Below, piece after piece: positions 34,304 through 44,847 of a stretch of DNA of 60,367 nucleotides; within the stretch, counting starts at the first letter, position 1, and each line of letters starts with the position of its first letter. The DNA lies in contig JASKKP010000009.1 in assembly GCA_030154105.1 (NCBI GenBank), positions 1 through 60,367 of the forward strand, read 5' to 3'. A program made the translations under genes and the position numbers. The notes beneath the pieces were generated by a model. The model made no database searches and was not told the origin of the DNA. It saw nothing but the letters and a program-made list of their open reading frames with translations. This stretch comes from Bacillota bacterium. Lineage in GTDB: Bacteria > Bacillota > DTU030 > DUMP01.

Positions 34304-34329
34304 CGGTGTGGCCTCCTCACACTAGCTTC

Positions 34330-34506
34330 TCAGCGGAATCTTCTCTTGCGCGCCGCCTCCGACTTCTTCTTGCGCCGTACGCTCGGCTTTTCGTAGTGTT
34401 CCCGCTTGCGGATCTCTGACAAAACCCCTGACCGCTGGCACTGCCGCTTAAACCTGCGCAGCGCACTGTCGAGGGATTCGTTCTTGCCAATCCTGATCTC
34501 AGGCAC
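34330..34506 (-). CDS. rpsU: Ribosomal protein bS21
   Basis: This 58-residue reading frame is highly basic: [20 protein letters not shown], then [20 protein letters not shown]. It matches small-subunit protein bS21 along its whole length. GTG at 34506 follows GGAGGGAGAGGC. The pair rpsU-yqeY is conserved in Firmicutes. Confidence 0.95.
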   Translation of the reverse strand: MPEIRIGKNESLDSALRRFKRQCQRSGVLSEIRKREHYEKPSVRRKKKSEAARKRRFR

Positions 34507-34587
34507 TCGCCTCTCCCTCCCTCCGCCATGGCCATGAGCCCGGGGTATCAGGAAGATTATATATCAGCCCGAAAACCACTGTCAAGC

Positions 34588-34932
34588 TTAGCCTGGAGGC
34601 CAGTTCATGAAGCGGCCGCCGAGGACGTGGAAATGCAGGTGCGGCACCGTCTGGCCGCCGTCCTTAAGCGTATTTACGACGACGCGGAAGCCGCTGTCGG
34701 CGATTCCCAGTTCGCGGGTCAGCTTGCTGATGGCCGCGTGGACCCGCTTGAGGAGGTCCGCATCGGCAGGGTCAAGGGCTAAGAGATGGGGTATGTGCTT
34801 TTTCGGGACTATGAGCACGTGAACAGGAGCCTGGGGGTTGATGTCCTTAAAGGCCACCAGCTCCTCATCCTCATAGACGAGCTGGCTGGGAATCTCTTTT
34901 GCCGCTATCTTGCAGAATATACAGTCCGCCAT
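34588..34932 (-). CDS. HIT family nucleotide-binding protein
   Basis: The 114-residue protein has the histidine triad HLHFHVLGG at its C-terminus, the zinc-like DCIFCKI at its start, and the HINT-type segment AFKDINPQAPVHVLIVPKKHI. Such proteins hydrolyse nucleoside phosphoramidates such as AMP-lysine. ATG at 34932 follows GGGGGTGA; a long upstream extension in the same frame is rejected because it is unlike any HIT N-terminus. Confidence 0.95.
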   Translation of the reverse strand: MADCIFCKIAAKEIPSQLVYEDEELVAFKDINPQAPVHVLIVPKKHIPHLLALDPADADLLKRVHAAISKLTRELGIADSGFRVVVNTLKDGGQTVPHLHFHVLGGRFMNWPPG

Positions 34933-35051
34933 GCCTTCTTCACCCCCTTCGCCGTTAGTATTCTTCGCCGTCTTCCAGGAAAATCCTTCTGGCGCGGTAA
35001 CATTCACCCGGATGAAGCCAACCCGAGGCCGGCAATACGGCGCCGCACTTT

Positions 35052-36359
35052 TCACGCGAGCTCTCCGCGAACGTAGTCGGGGGTAACGGCCGTAATGCGG
35101 ACGGGAAGCACGCGGTTCATCAGCGCGTCGGGGCCGGAAAGGCGCACACGGATGTAGTTGCCGCTATACCCGGCAAGGTCACCCCCCTCACGCTCTTCTT
35201 CAACCAGCACTTCAAGCGTTCGGCCGAGGTACCGGCCGTGGAACTTAAGGGCCAGCTCTTTGCCCAGGGCAATGAGCCGGCGGCTGCGCTCGTCCTTGAT
35301 CCGGGCATCAACCTGGTCCGGCATCGCCGCGGCAGGAGTGCCCTGCCGGGGTGAATAGCTGAAAACGTGCAGGCGGCTGAAACCGGCCTGCTGCGCCAGG
35401 TCCAGCGTAGCTTGGAAATCCGCTTCTGTTTCGCCGGGAAAACCAACGATAATATCCGTGGTCAGCCCGACATCCGGCAGGACGCGCCTTATCTTTTCCA
35501 CCAGCTTCAGGTATTCCTCGCGGGTGTAAGGACGGCCCATGCGCTTTAGAACAGCATTGGACCCGCTCTGGACCGGAATGTGCAGGTGTGGGCAAACGCG
35601 CGCGTGTTCTGCCATGTACGCAAGAAGATCGGGCGTAACCTCGTGCGGGTCGAGGGAGCTTAACCGCACGCGCTCCAGTCCGGGGATATCTTCGAGGAGT
35701 TTCAGCACCGTGATTAGGTCCACCCCGTGGCCCAGGTCGCGACCATAAAGCCCCAGGTGAATCCCCGTAAGGACGATCTCGCGATAGCCCTCGGCCGCCA
35801 ATCGTTCGGCCGCCGCCCGCACCCGTTCCGGTGCGCGGCTGCGGACGGGACCGCGGGCATACGGAATGATGCAGTAGGTGCAGAAACGGTCGCAGCCGTC
35901 CTCGATCTTGAGATAAGCGCGGGTCCGTGTTGAGTAGTCGAGCGGCAGCTCCTCAAAATCCATCCGTTCGTCGAGCACGCCTACCCGGTTGATCCGTTCC
36001 TGCCGCCGCGCCGCTTCTTCCACGTATTCTACGATGCGGGAGCGGTCGCGCGTGCCGATAATCACGCTCACCTCCGGCAGCTCCTCGACCGCCCGCGGAG
36101 CCGTTTGGGGCCAGCAGCCTACCACGGCGATGATCGCGCCCGGCGCGCGCCGCCCTGCCCGCCGCACCAGCTGCCGGCTTTTGCGGTCCGCCAGGTGGGT
36201 CACCGTGCAGGTGTTGACGACGTATACGTCTGCTTCCTCATCAAAGTCCACTATCTGGTAGCCGCGCTCACGGAAGAGGTCCTTCATGGCCTCGGTTTCG
36301 GACTGATTTACTTTGCACCCCAACGTGGCGAAAGCCACCCGCTTCTTTCCCGCCAGCAC
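35052..36359 (-). CDS. mtaB: tRNA (N6-threonylcarbamoyladenosine37) methylthiotransferase MtaB
   Basis: The radical SAM enzyme makes ms2t6A37. The N-terminal UPF0004 domain has FATLGCKVNQSETEAM, NTCTVTHLADRKSRQ and VVGCWPQTAP (three cluster cysteines). The radical SAM core has CDRFCTYCIIPYARGP (C-x3-C-x2-C), VSLDPHEV-type residues and DIIVGFPGETE. A C-terminal TRAM domain begins near 370. GTG at 36359 follows GAGGAGG at 5 bases. In Bacillus the gene is yqeV, just downstream of prmA and rsmE, as here. Confidence 0.95.
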   Translation of the reverse strand: MLAGKKRVAFATLGCKVNQSETEAMKDLFRERGYQIVDFDEEADVYVVNTCTVTHLADRKSRQLVRRAGRRAPGAIIAVVGCWPQTAPRAVEELPEVSVIIGTRDRSRIVEYVEEAARRQERINRVGVLDERMDFEELPLDYSTRTRAYLKIEDGCDRFCTYCIIPYARGPVRSRAPERVRAAAERLAAEGYREIVLTGIHLGLYGRDLGHGVDLITVLKLLEDIPGLERVRLSSLDPHEVTPDLLAYMAEHARVCPHLHIPVQSGSNAVLKRMGRPYTREEYLKLVEKIRRVLPDVGLTTDIIVGFPGETEADFQATLDLAQQAGFSRLHVFSYSPRQGTPAAAMPDQVDARIKDERSRRLIALGKELALKFHGRYLGRTLEVLVEEEREGGDLAGYSGNYIRVRLSGPDALMNRVLPVRITAVTPDYVRGELA

Positions 36360-36394
36360 CAGTGCCTCCTCATGCGCGTATTGCTCTGGTGGTT

Positions 36395-37138
36395 CTACCC
36401 CAGGTCACCCAGTTCGTACAGGATAATGCTTGCGGCAACGAGGCCCGCTGTCTCCGTACGCAGGATGCGGGGGCCCAGGGTTACGGGAAGGGCGCCGGCT
36501 TCGACGACGAGCCCTACTTCATCCGGCGTAAAGCCCCCTTCCGGTCCAACCAGGATGAGCAGCCGCCTTACACTCCCTCTTTCCGCAAGCTCGGCCAGAG
36601 CCGCTTTGAGCCGCCGTGCCCGTTCTTCTTCCCAAAAAATAAATACGGCGTCGAATTCGCCGAAGCGCTCGCTGAGCGCCCTCAGCGTGGTAATGCTTTC
36701 GATACGCGGCACGAACGCCCGGCCGCACTGCTTAGTCGCCTCGCGGGCAATGCGTTGCCAGCGCTCGGTACGCCGCGTCCCCTCCGACGGCTTCACCACC
36801 GAGCGGGCCGTATGTAGCGGGATCACTGCCTGGACCCCAATCTCGGTAGCCTTCTGGATCACCAGCTCCAGTTTGTCGCCCTTGGCCAGCCCCTGGGCCA
36901 GGGTAAGCGCCAAGGGCGCCTCCCTCCCCTGAGGCAGCTCGGCCAAAATGCGCCCGGAAACGGCCCTGCCGTTGGCAATTTCAATCTCCACCAAGTATTC
37001 ACGGCCCAAGCCGTCGAAGACGTAAACCTGCGCCCCCGGGCCCAGCCTCAGCACCCGGCACACGTGGTGGGCTTCCTCAGCGGAAAGGTGTACCCTGCCC
37101 CCGGTAAAGTGCTCGGGCGGAGCGTAAAAGCGCTGCAT
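36395..37138 (-). CDS. rsmE: 16S rRNA (uracil1498-N3)-methyltransferase RsmE
   Basis: The 247-residue SPOUT methyltransferase shows HLSAEEAHHVCRVLRLGPG at the N-terminal PUA-like part, GDKLELVIQKATEIGVQAVIPL, and the SAM-binding knot LLILVGPEGGFTPDEV and RILRTETAGL. ATG at 37138 gives the standard start MQRFYA, overlapping the prmA stop region. It modifies U1498 in the decoding centre. Confidence 0.95.
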   Translation of the reverse strand: MQRFYAPPEHFTGGRVHLSAEEAHHVCRVLRLGPGAQVYVFDGLGREYLVEIEIANGRAVSGRILAELPQGREAPLALTLAQGLAKGDKLELVIQKATEIGVQAVIPLHTARSVVKPSEGTRRTERWQRIAREATKQCGRAFVPRIESITTLRALSERFGEFDAVFIFWEEERARRLKAALAELAERGSVRRLLILVGPEGGFTPDEVGLVVEAGALPVTLGPRILRTETAGLVAASIILYELGDLG

Positions 37139-37139
37139 C

Positions 37140-38081
37140 CTACGTTTCCTCCCTCTGGGCGACAAAAGCCACCCACTCTTCTTTCCCCAGGATCTCGGTC
37201 AGCTTGAAGCCGCTTACCGCCAGGCCCTCCTTCACTTCGTCGAAGCTTGGTTCGATAACGCCGCTGCCGATAAATAATCCGTCCTGGTGAAGATGGGCCG
37301 GTAGCTCCGGAATCAGCTCCATAAGAACGCTGGGGGTAATGTTGGCGAGCACCAGGTTGGCTTTGCCGGGGAGTTCCTCAAAAAGGTTGCCCCCCAGCAC
37401 GGCCACGCGGTCGGTGACCCGGTTGCGCTCGCAGTTTTCCCACGCCGCCTCCACCGCCACCGGGTCGGCATCGACCGCCACTACTTCGCCTGCCCCGAGA
37501 AGCGCCGCCGCAATGGCCAAAATGCCGGAGCCTGTCCCGATGTCGAAGACGGTCCAGCCCGGCTGAAGGTGCTTCTCCAGGAGGGTCAAAACCATGGCCG
37601 TAGTAGGATGGGTACCTGTTCCGAAGGCCATGCCGGGATCAAGTTCAATCACAATGTCGTCCGGCGCTGCCAGGTAATCCTCCCAGGCAGGCTTCACCAC
37701 CAGGCGCCGACCGATCCGCACCGGCTTGTAATAGCCCTTCCAGGCCGTCGCCCAATCTTCCTCGTCAACCCGTTCGAGGCTGATTTTTCCGTGGACATCC
37801 AGAATGCTGAGTACCCGGTTAACAGCGGCCTGGATCTGGGCCAGCCGGTCTTCCAGTTCTTCATTAACCGGCAGGTAGGCCTTCACCGTTACCCCGCCGT
37901 CTACAGGGACTTCATCCGGTAGTTCGGCCGCGTCCCAGCGCCCGCTGGCCCGGTAGGCCGCAATGAGGCCCGGGTCCTCGATGACCACGCCGCCGGCTCC
38001 CGCCTCATGAAGGACGTTGGCAATAGCTTCTACGCCTTCCTGGGTGGTTTGGATACTGATTTCCGCCCACTCTCTGGCCAT
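37140..38081 (-). CDS. prmA: Ribosomal protein L11 methyltransferase PrmA
   Basis: The 313-residue enzyme methylates L11. The N-terminal domain has ISIQTTQEGVEAIANVLHEA and EDPGLIAAY. The Rossmann core has PGMAFGTGTHPTTAM, FDIGTGSGILAIAAALLGAG and VDADPVAVEAAWENCERN, then LVLANITPSVL. Length and motifs are standard. It follows dnaJ by 28 bases, as in many Firmicutes. Confidence 0.96.
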   Translation of the reverse strand: MAREWAEISIQTTQEGVEAIANVLHEAGAGGVVIEDPGLIAAYRASGRWDAAELPDEVPVDGGVTVKAYLPVNEELEDRLAQIQAAVNRVLSILDVHGKISLERVDEEDWATAWKGYYKPVRIGRRLVVKPAWEDYLAAPDDIVIELDPGMAFGTGTHPTTAMVLTLLEKHLQPGWTVFDIGTGSGILAIAAALLGAGEVVAVDADPVAVEAAWENCERNRVTDRVAVLGGNLFEELPGKANLVLANITPSVLMELIPELPAHLHQDGLFIGSGVIEPSFDEVKEGLAVSGFKLTEILGKEEWVAFVAQREET

Positions 38082-38109
38082 CGAGAACCCTCCTCCTCAT
38101 TTCTGACGT

Positions 38110-39267
38110 TTATCTGAAAGCATCTCGTACTTTACGGAAAAACCCTTTCTCCTCAGCCTTGTCCCCTAAGGTTTTACCCAGCTCGCGCAGCAGCTCGCGC
38201 TGCCTTTCGTTGAGCTGCGTAGGTGTTTCTACCGTAACGGCCACGTGCAGGTCGCCGCGGCCGTGGCCCCTGAGGTGCGGCATGCCCTTCCCGCGCAGGC
38301 GGAAGCGCGTGCCGGTCTGCGTGCCCTCGGGAATGGTGAGCTTGGCCTTCCCCTCCAACGTGGGAACCTCTATTTCCGCCCCCAGGGCCGCCTGCACGAT
38401 ATTGAGCTTAACCTCTGTAAAGAGATCGTCGCCTTGGCGCGTGAAAAGCCTATGCGGCCGCACCGTGATCAAGACGTAAAGATCCCCGGGCGGCCCGCCG
38501 AACCTTCCGGCCTCGCCCTCGCCGGCCAGACGCAGGCGCGCACCGGTGTCCACCCCGGCTGGAATACGGACCGTTATGCGGCGCGAGCGCCGTACCCGTC
38601 CGCTCCCACCACAGGTGCCGCACGGGTGGGTGATGACGCGCCCGCTGCCGTAGCAGCGCGGGCACGTGGTGATGTTGACCATTCGGCCGAAGGGCGTCGC
38701 CCGCTCCTGGCGTACTTGGCCGGTGCCGTGGCACAAGGGGCAGGCCTCCGGTCGGGTCCCAGGCTGAGCGCCGCTGCCGCCGCACGTGGTGCACGCTTCT
38801 TCCCGGAGCACCTCGATGTCCTTCTCCAGGCCTGTCGCCGCCTCCTCCAGGGAAATCTCCAGGCGGTACTCCAGATCCGCCCCGCGCTCCGGCCCTTGCC
38901 GCCGCTCGCGGCCCAGGCCGCCGAAAAACATGTCGAACAGGTCGCCAAAGCCGCCGAAGTTGCCAAAGCTGCCGAAATCGCCGAACCCACCGAAATCCGA
39001 TTTTGTCCCGCCCCCGCCGCCGAAGGTGGAAGCATCGAAGGCGGCATGGCCGAACTGATCGTACTGCGCACGCTTTTGGGGGTCGCTCAGTACTTCGTAC
39101 GCCTCATTGATTTCCTTGAATTTTGCTTCGGCGTTAGGGTCCCCGGGGTTCACATCGGGGTGGTACTGGCGGGCCAGGCGGCGGTAAGCCTTCTTGATCT
39201 CTTCCTGGCTGGCCGTGCGGGGCACTCCCAGGACTTCATAGTAATCGCGTTTTTCGGCCAAGCGCAT
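38110..39267 (-). CDS. dnaJ: Chaperone protein DnaJ
   Basis: The 385-residue type I Hsp40 carries a J domain ([20 protein letters not shown] with HPD in YHPDVNPGD), a Gly/Phe-rich linker ([16 protein letters not shown], residues 85-105) and four zinc repeats: [24 protein letters not shown] and CGTCGGSG. The C-terminal substrate domains follow ([20 protein letters not shown]). It stimulates DnaK ATPase. ATG at 39267 is the second of two adjacent starts (GTG, ATG). Confidence 0.97.
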   Translation of the reverse strand: MRLAEKRDYYEVLGVPRTASQEEIKKAYRRLARQYHPDVNPGDPNAEAKFKEINEAYEVLSDPQKRAQYDQFGHAAFDASTFGGGGGTKSDFGGFGDFGSFGNFGGFGDLFDMFFGGLGRERRQGPERGADLEYRLEISLEEAATGLEKDIEVLREEACTTCGGSGAQPGTRPEACPLCHGTGQVRQERATPFGRMVNITTCPRCYGSGRVITHPCGTCGGSGRVRRSRRITVRIPAGVDTGARLRLAGEGEAGRFGGPPGDLYVLITVRPHRLFTRQGDDLFTEVKLNIVQAALGAEIEVPTLEGKAKLTIPEGTQTGTRFRLRGKGMPHLRGHGRGDLHVAVTVETPTQLNERQRELLRELGKTLGDKAEEKGFFRKVRDAFR

Positions 39268-39290
39268 CACCCCCCGGCCTCAGGCCCGTT

Positions 39291-41126
39291 TTACTTTTTC
39301 TCGTCGTCAACCTTGTACTGGGCGTCGTAGACGTTCCCGCCCTGGGTGCCGGTCGAGCCCGGGTTCGCGCTCGGGCCGGCGCCGGGATTTTCTCCCGCTT
39401 TGGTGTAGAGCGCCGAACTCACCGCATAAAGAGCCTCTGACAGCTCTTCGCTCGCCTTCTTGATGGCTTCCGTGTCGTTGCCCTTGAGCGCTTCTTTCAC
39501 CTTGTTCACGGCTTCGCGCGCCCGGTTCACCAAAGCTGCATCCACTTTGCCTTCGGCGTCTTTGAGCGTCTTTTCGGCGTTGTAGGCCAGGGCATCGGCC
39601 TGGTTCTTGGCCTCGGCCGCTTCACGTAGCTTCCTGTCTTCGGCCGCGTGTTCTTCGGCCTCTTTGGCCATGCGCTTAATCTCTTCTTCGGTCAGCCCGC
39701 TCGAGGACTTAATGGTGATGGCTTGCTGCTTACCGGTTCCTAAATCCTTGGCCGACACGTGGACGATACCGTTGGCGTCAATGTCAAAGGTAACCTCGAT
39801 CTTAGGCACGCCCCGCGGCGCCGGCGGGATGCCGGTAAGCTCGAAGCGGCCGAGGGTTTTGTTGAACGCCGCCATCTCGCGCTCGCCTTGGAGAACGTGG
39901 ATCTCCACGCTGGTCTGGCCGTCGGCAGCGGTGGTGAAAATCTGGCTCTTGGAGGTCGGGATGGTGGTGTTACGCTCGATGATCTTGGTGAACACGCCGC
40001 CCAAGGTCTCGATACCCAGAGAAAGCGGCGTCACATCGAGGAGCACCACGTCCTTGACCTCGCCGGCCAAAACGCCGGCCTGGATCGCCGCTCCCACCGC
40101 CACGCATTCATCTGGGTTAATCCCCTTGTGCGGTTCCTTGCCCAGATAGTTGCGGATGGCCTCCTGTACCGCCGGGATACGGGTGGACCCGCCTACGAGG
40201 ATAATCTTGTCGATGTCCTTCGGTTCCAGCCCGGCATCGGCCAGGGCCTGCCGGGTGGGCCCCATGGTTGCCTCTACTAGGTCCTTGGTGAGTTCGTTGA
40301 ACTTCGCCCGGGTCAAGGTCATCTCCAGGTGCTTGGGTCCGGAAGCGTCGGCTGTAATGAAGGGCAGGTTGATGGTGGTGGTAAGAAGGCTGGAAAGCTC
40401 GATCTTGGCCTTCTCCGCCGCTTCCTTAAGCCGCTGGAGGGCCATCCTGTCCTGCCTGAGATCGATCCCGTGTTCCTTCTTAAATTCTTCGGCAATGTAG
40501 TCGATTATGCGCTGGTCGAAATCGTCTCCACCCAAGTGGGTGTTGCCGTTCGTAGCCTTAACCTCAAATACACCGTCTCCGATCTCCAAGATCGAGACGT
40601 CAAAGGTGCCGCCCCCCAGGTCATAGACGAGGATGGTCTGGTTCTCTTCTTTGTCCAGGCCGTAGGCCAGCGAGGCCGCCGTAGGCTCGTTGATGATCCT
40701 GAGTACCTCCAGCCCGGCGATGGTGCCCGCGTCTTTGGTCGCCTGGCGCTGGCTGTCGCTGAAGTAGGCCGGGACGGTGATCACGGCCTTGGTCACCTTC
40801 TCGCCCAGGTAGGCCTCGGCGTCGGCCTTGAGCTTCTGCAGGATCATGGCTGAGATTTCCTGCGGCGTGTATTCCTTGTCGTCGATGCGCACCTTGTAGT
40901 TGGATCCCATATGGCGTTTAATCGAAACCACCGTGCGCTCCGGGTTGGTGATGGCCTGGCGCTTGGCCATCTGCCCCACCAGGCGTTCGCCCGTCTTAGA
41001 GAAGGCCACCACCGATGGGGTCAGGCGGCTTCCTTCAGCGTTGGGGATAACGACGGGTTCGCCGCCCTCCATCACCGCCACCACAGAGTTGGTGGTTCCG
41101 AGGTCAATGCCTATCACCTTAGACAT
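39291..41126 (-). CDS. dnaK: Chaperone protein DnaK
   Basis: Hsp70 of 611 residues: the ATPase begins [19 protein letters not shown], contains [14 protein letters not shown] and [16 protein letters not shown], and lacks the 24-residue insert seen in Gram-negative homologues. The substrate domain has [20 protein letters not shown]. The C-terminal lid ends in a Gly/Asn/Ala-rich tail. It overlaps the end of grpE by 8 bases. Confidence 0.98.
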   Translation of the reverse strand: MSKVIGIDLGTTNSVVAVMEGGEPVVIPNAEGSRLTPSVVAFSKTGERLVGQMAKRQAITNPERTVVSIKRHMGSNYKVRIDDKEYTPQEISAMILQKLKADAEAYLGEKVTKAVITVPAYFSDSQRQATKDAGTIAGLEVLRIINEPTAASLAYGLDKEENQTILVYDLGGGTFDVSILEIGDGVFEVKATNGNTHLGGDDFDQRIIDYIAEEFKKEHGIDLRQDRMALQRLKEAAEKAKIELSSLLTTTINLPFITADASGPKHLEMTLTRAKFNELTKDLVEATMGPTRQALADAGLEPKDIDKIILVGGSTRIPAVQEAIRNYLGKEPHKGINPDECVAVGAAIQAGVLAGEVKDVVLLDVTPLSLGIETLGGVFTKIIERNTTIPTSKSQIFTTAADGQTSVEIHVLQGEREMAAFNKTLGRFELTGIPPAPRGVPKIEVTFDIDANGIVHVSAKDLGTGKQQAITIKSSSGLTEEEIKRMAKEAEEHAAEDRKLREAAEAKNQADALAYNAEKTLKDAEGKVDAALVNRAREAVNKVKEALKGNDTEAIKKASEELSEALYAVSSALYTKAGENPGAGPSANPGSTGTQGGNVYDAQYKVDDEKK

Positions 41127-41763
41127 GCTTTTCTACCTCCCCATTGCCGGAAGTTGCACCTTCTTCTGCCGTAGCCTCGTTACCGGCCGGTTCCTTGTTT
41201 TCGTCTTGCCCTTTAGGTGCCGGCCCCACCTTCACCAGCGTAGGCCGCAGCACTTTCTCCTTGTAGCGATAGCCGCGCTGGAGCTCGGCCACTACCACCT
41301 CCGCCCCGCCTTCTTCCCTGAGGAGCGCCTCCTGGCGCTCCGGGTCGAACGGCTGCCCCAGGCCGGGGTCGAGGGGCGTAACGCCTTCTTTCGCCAGCAC
41401 CTCCAAAAACTGCCTGGTCACCTGAGCCACGCCCTGGCGCAGGGCCTCGGCCGGAGCATCCTCCCCGGCGGCCAGGGCACGCTCCAAGTTATCCAGAACT
41501 GGAAGGAGCTCCTTCAGGAGCCGGGCGTTGGCATATTCGGTGAGCTCGGCGTGCTCCCGCTCCACGCGGCGCCGGTAATTAATGAAATCGGCCTTGAGCC
41601 GCTTAAGCTGCGCCAGGTAATCGGCCGCCTTTTCCTCGGCCGCAGCGAGTTTCATCTTAAGCTCCTCTAGTTCCGCGCGAGAGGCGGCTTCCGCCTCCGC
41701 CGAGGCCTCGGCCTCTACCCTTTCTTTATCTTTCTCTTTTTCTTCCTCCGGCAACCTTTTCAC
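41119..41763 (-). CDS. grpE: Nucleotide exchange factor GrpE
   Basis: A 214-residue protein that drives ADP release from DnaK. The N-terminal half is a Glu/Ala-rich long coiled coil, and the C-terminal beta domain includes [35 protein letters not shown] and [26 protein letters not shown] is the family signature. The start is GTG 41763 or TTG 41754; either lies just after the chaperonin stop, and a longer reading frame upstream is only a shadow of that gene. Confidence 0.95.
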   Translation of the reverse strand: MKRLPEEEKEKDKERVEAEASAEAEAASRAELEELKMKLAAAEEKAADYLAQLKRLKADFINYRRRVEREHAELTEYANARLLKELLPVLDNLERALAAGEDAPAEALRQGVAQVTRQFLEVLAKEGVTPLDPGLGQPFDPERQEALLREEGGAEVVVAELQRGYRYKEKVLRPTLVKVGPAPKGQDENKEPAGNEATAEEGATSGNGEVEKHV

Positions 41764-41771
41764 CCCCGCGC

Positions 41772-43352
41772 CTAGAAGTCCAAAGCGGTGCTTTCCGGCG
41801 CTTCCTGCACCGGCCCCGGCGGGCTCACCGGGTCCTTGCGCTTGATGATGGTGTCGATGCGCAAGATCGCCTCGGCCACCTCGCCCGCCGCCTTGAGGGC
41901 GTGGATTTTCACCAGGGCCGGGTCGGCAATGCCTTCGGCCAGCATCGAAACTACCTGGCCGGTGTCGCAGTGGATTCCCAGGTCGTCCTGCCCGGCCTCG
42001 TTTTGAGCCGCCCACACCTCTTCGATTTTCTCCAGCGGGTTAAAACCGGCATTGGCCACAATTTGGCCCAGCGGCCGTTTAAGGGCTTCCACCACGCAGT
42101 CCACGCCGTAGGCGCTCATACCGCGCTTCTCCTCGCGCGCACGGGCCAGCTCGCGCGCCACGGCAATCTCCAGCGCCCCGCCACCCGGGACGATGCCGCC
42201 GCGAACGGCCGCCTGAAGCGAGGAGGCGGCATCGCGGGCAATGCGCTGCCTCTCGCCTACCACTTCCTCCGTGGCCGCACCCACCAGAATTGTGGCCATG
42301 GGCTTACCCTTCCCGCCCAGAAGGCGCACCTGGCCCAGCCGCTCGTCCTCGTAAACGCGGCCGGCGAAGCCGAGGTACCCTTCCAGGTCTGAAGGCGCCT
42401 TCTTTAGGGCGGAACGCTTCACGATTCGCGCACCCGTATGCTCGGCCACGAGCCAAAGGTCGTCTTCGGCCACGTCATCCACCACGAATACACCCGCATC
42501 TGTGAGAATCTCCTCAGCTATGCTGTGGACGCCCCGGCTTACCACCACCAGGCCGATCCCCAGTTCTGTAAGTTTGCCCAGGTTGGTGCGGAATTCTTCC
42601 TGCAGTTCCAGGTACTTCGTAAATCCGGTCTCCGTGCCCAGGGCCTCTTCTTCAATCTCTTCCGGTTCCAGCGCGTCGTCCAGAACCAGAACCCGCACGT
42701 TTTCCTTCTCCTGAGGCATCTGGCTGCTCAGGCGCTCGCGTTCGAGCACTAGGCCCATGAATACCTCGTTCTCTGCCCCCTCCTGGGCAAGAACCGTGTC
42801 GGCCAACTTAAAGTTCGGGTCTTTCAGCTTTTCTTCCCCGATGAGCCGGGCCGCCTTCACCACCAGTTCCGCGATGTCCGCGTTTTCCCGCCCGGCAATG
42901 TAGGCAATGCGCTCCAGCACCGGGTCGTCCAACCCGTTCACCGGGCGGGCGTGCTGGGCGATGAGGTCCAGGGCGCGCCTCACGCCGTAGCGCAGCCCCT
43001 CGATGACCCGGGCCACCGGTACCCCGCGCACCACATGGTTCACGCCCTCACTGATGAGTGCGCTGGCCAAGATGGTGGCGGTTGTGGTGCCGTCGCCGAT
43101 TTCGTCCTGTTGGGCACGCGCCGTGTTGATCAAAAGGCGCGCGGCCGGGTGATTCACGTCCATCTGTTCGAGAATGGTAACGCCGTCGTTAGTAATCGTA
43201 ACCTCGCCGAAGCGGTCCACCAGCATGGTGTCCAGCCCCTTCGGCCCGATGGTCCCCTCCACGGCCGCGGCAATGGCGCGAATGGCATTGGCGTTGGAAA
43301 GCAAGGCTGCCAGGCGTTCGTCGACTTCGGCCCCACTGCTGTTTTGTTTCAT
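41772..43352 (-). CDS. Archaeal-type (group III) chaperonin
   Basis: The 526-residue protein is a thermosome/TCP-1-like chaperonin, not GroEL. It shows [49 protein letters not shown] and [18 protein letters not shown], all group II signatures with the catalytic Asp residues in NDG and GDGTT. The apical domain is of the type with a built-in lid helical protrusion ([13 protein letters not shown] lies near that region), so no GroES is expected. Bacterial copies like this are described in Carboxydothermus hydrogenoformans and relatives (Techtmann and Robb) and sit in the dnaK operon. Here it lies between hrcA and grpE on the same strand, within the CIRCE-controlled operon. C-terminus ends in a short acidic-hydrophobic tail. 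Confidence 0.93.
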   Translation of the reverse strand: MKQNSSGAEVDERLAALLSNANAIRAIAAAVEGTIGPKGLDTMLVDRFGEVTITNDGVTILEQMDVNHPAARLLINTARAQQDEIGDGTTTATILASALISEGVNHVVRGVPVARVIEGLRYGVRRALDLIAQHARPVNGLDDPVLERIAYIAGRENADIAELVVKAARLIGEEKLKDPNFKLADTVLAQEGAENEVFMGLVLERERLSSQMPQEKENVRVLVLDDALEPEEIEEEALGTETGFTKYLELQEEFRTNLGKLTELGIGLVVVSRGVHSIAEEILTDAGVFVVDDVAEDDLWLVAEHTGARIVKRSALKKAPSDLEGYLGFAGRVYEDERLGQVRLLGGKGKPMATILVGAATEEVVGERQRIARDAASSLQAAVRGGIVPGGGALEIAVARELARAREEKRGMSAYGVDCVVEALKRPLGQIVANAGFNPLEKIEEVWAAQNEAGQDDLGIHCDTGQVVSMLAEGIADPALVKIHALKAAGEVAEAILRIDTIIKRKDPVSPPGPVQEAPESTALDF

Positions 43353-43381
43353 GCTACATTCCCCTTTCTCTATCCCGCGGC

Positions 43382-44470
43382 CTAAACTGGCTTCTTTGCC
43401 GCAGTTTTTGTTTTTTGTATAACCATGGCGTGCCGCGCTGAAATGTTGGAAAAAGCCTCGCTTAAGCAGTCGGCCATGTATTCAAGTAGAGATATAACGT
43501 GGGCATAATCCATGCGCGTCGGCCCTAGGATGGCCAGCACGCCTACCGGTTCGCCGTCCATGCAGTAGGTGGAGGTAACTACCGTGCACTCGCGCACGGC
43601 CGGCAGCTCGTTCTCTTGGCCGATGGTTACGGTTACGCCCGGCTCCCGCTCCAAAAGCTTATAAAGGAGTTCCTCTTCCTCCAGGAGGGCAAGCAGGCGG
43701 CGCACTTTTTCTAAGTCTTGGAACTCGGGCTGGCGCAAGATGTTCTGCGTGCCGCCGGTATAAATCCGTACGGGACGGCCGCCGCTGGCCAGCCAGTTCA
43801 CCAGCGCTTGGGCCAGCTCACCCAGCCGGGCGCGCTTGGCGCGGTAGTCCTCTAGGAGTTCTGCATATAAAACGCCGAGGAGCTCGCCCGTAATTTCTTC
43901 CAACGGTCGCCCGGCCAGGCGGCGCGTGAAGTAGCGGGCAAGGCCCTCTAGGTCCTCCGGCTCCACCTGCGGCGGCAGGACGAGCACGCGGCTTTCCACC
44001 TTCCCGCGATCGGTAAAAAGGACAGCCATGGCCACATGTTCTTCAATCGGCACCAGTTTGAGGGTGCGTAGCACCCCTCGGTCGGCCCGTGGCCCAAGCA
44101 CCAGGCTGATGTAATTAGAAACTTGGGAAAGAAGCCGCGATACTTGGCTTAGAAGGATGTCGGTTTCGGTTATGCCCGAAGCCGGCACCTGCCGGAGGAG
44201 TTCTTGCTCTCCCTTGGGCAGGGGATCCGTCTGCATGAGGTTATCCACGTAGAAACGATACCCCAGGTCGGACGGAATCCGGCCGGCCGAAGTATGCGGC
44301 TGCTCCAGATAACCCATCTCTTCCAAATCGGCCATCTCATTGCGGATGGTGGCCGAACTTACACCCAGGTTATGGCGGCGAAAGAGTGTGCGCGATCCTA
44401 CTGGTTCCGCTGTACTGATATACTCGCGGACCACAGCTTCAAGCACCTTCTGCTTGCGTTCGCTCAACAC
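43382..44470 (-). CDS. hrcA: Heat-inducible transcription repressor HrcA
   Basis: The 362-residue repressor has the N-terminal winged helix ([20 protein letters not shown], then [20 protein letters not shown]), the GAF-like dimerisation region and the C-terminal [18 protein letters not shown]. It binds CIRCE and is kept folded by chaperonins. It is the first gene of the operon, starting at GTG 44470 about 60 bases after a CIRCE element. Confidence 0.97.
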   Translation of the reverse strand: MLSERKQKVLEAVVREYISTAEPVGSRTLFRRHNLGVSSATIRNEMADLEEMGYLEQPHTSAGRIPSDLGYRFYVDNLMQTDPLPKGEQELLRQVPASGITETDILLSQVSRLLSQVSNYISLVLGPRADRGVLRTLKLVPIEEHVAMAVLFTDRGKVESRVLVLPPQVEPEDLEGLARYFTRRLAGRPLEEITGELLGVLYAELLEDYRAKRARLGELAQALVNWLASGGRPVRIYTGGTQNILRQPEFQDLEKVRRLLALLEEEELLYKLLEREPGVTVTIGQENELPAVRECTVVTSTYCMDGEPVGVLAILGPTRMDYAHVISLLEYMADCLSEAFSNISARHAMVIQKTKTAAKKPV

Positions 44471-44529
44471 TTTTTCCCCACCTCCTTACCCTCCCCCCTC
44501 AGCTTCTTTCCTCTCCTGGTTATGTACTC

Positions 44530-44556
44530 TTAGCACTCTCGGCGTGAGAGTGCTAA
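44530..44556 (-). promoter_or_regulatory. CIRCE operator
   Basis: The sequence TTAGCACTC-N9-GAGTGCTAA is an exact match to the CIRCE consensus recognised by HrcA. It lies downstream of the promoter at 44571-44599, in the hrcA leader, so repression should cover all genes of the operon. Confidence 0.96.
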
Positions 44557-44570
44557 CACAATCCACCCTC

Positions 44571-44599
44571 ACGATAACACCAAAGCCGACCCTTGTCAA
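44571..44599 (-). promoter_or_regulatory. Promoter of the hrcA-chaperonin-grpE-dnaK operon
   Basis: Minus-strand TTGACA (44594-44599) and TATCGT (44571-44576) have a 17-base spacer. The predicted start falls next to the CIRCE element. Confidence 0.8.
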
Positions 44600-44847
44600 G
44601 AAGCAGGGCTTATTCGCTCTGGCCCACACTCTTCCCTGACAAGGTAGACGCCCATGCTGCCAGCGGCACCAGCAGTCGGCTCGCTCGGGGCGCGGGCAGA
44701 ACTCGGCCCCAAGGGCGGGAGTCAGCCCGCGCTTTCCCTCGCTCACCTGCGTTCTTCTAATGACGGTACGTAACGCGCCCTGCAGGGGAGGCCCCGGCCT
44801 CGGTTTGTCCTAAGCAGCTATGGGTATCCGTGTTTTCAGGATAGCTC
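44600..44847. other. Intergenic region between hemW and the hrcA promoter
   Basis: About 250 bases without a recognised gene. A GAGGCCGGGGCCTC palindrome lies on the minus strand after hemW, with no T-tract. Nothing else is supported. Confidence 0.5.

Noticed and set aside
34933-35055. Long N-terminal extension of the HIT protein
   Set aside because: It is not part of any HIT protein and the ATG at 34932 has its own ribosome site.
41764-42015. Upstream extension of grpE into the chaperonin gene
   Set aside because: It lies wholly over the chaperonin C-terminus in another frame and is Arg/Gly/Pro/His-rich, typical of a shadow reading frame.
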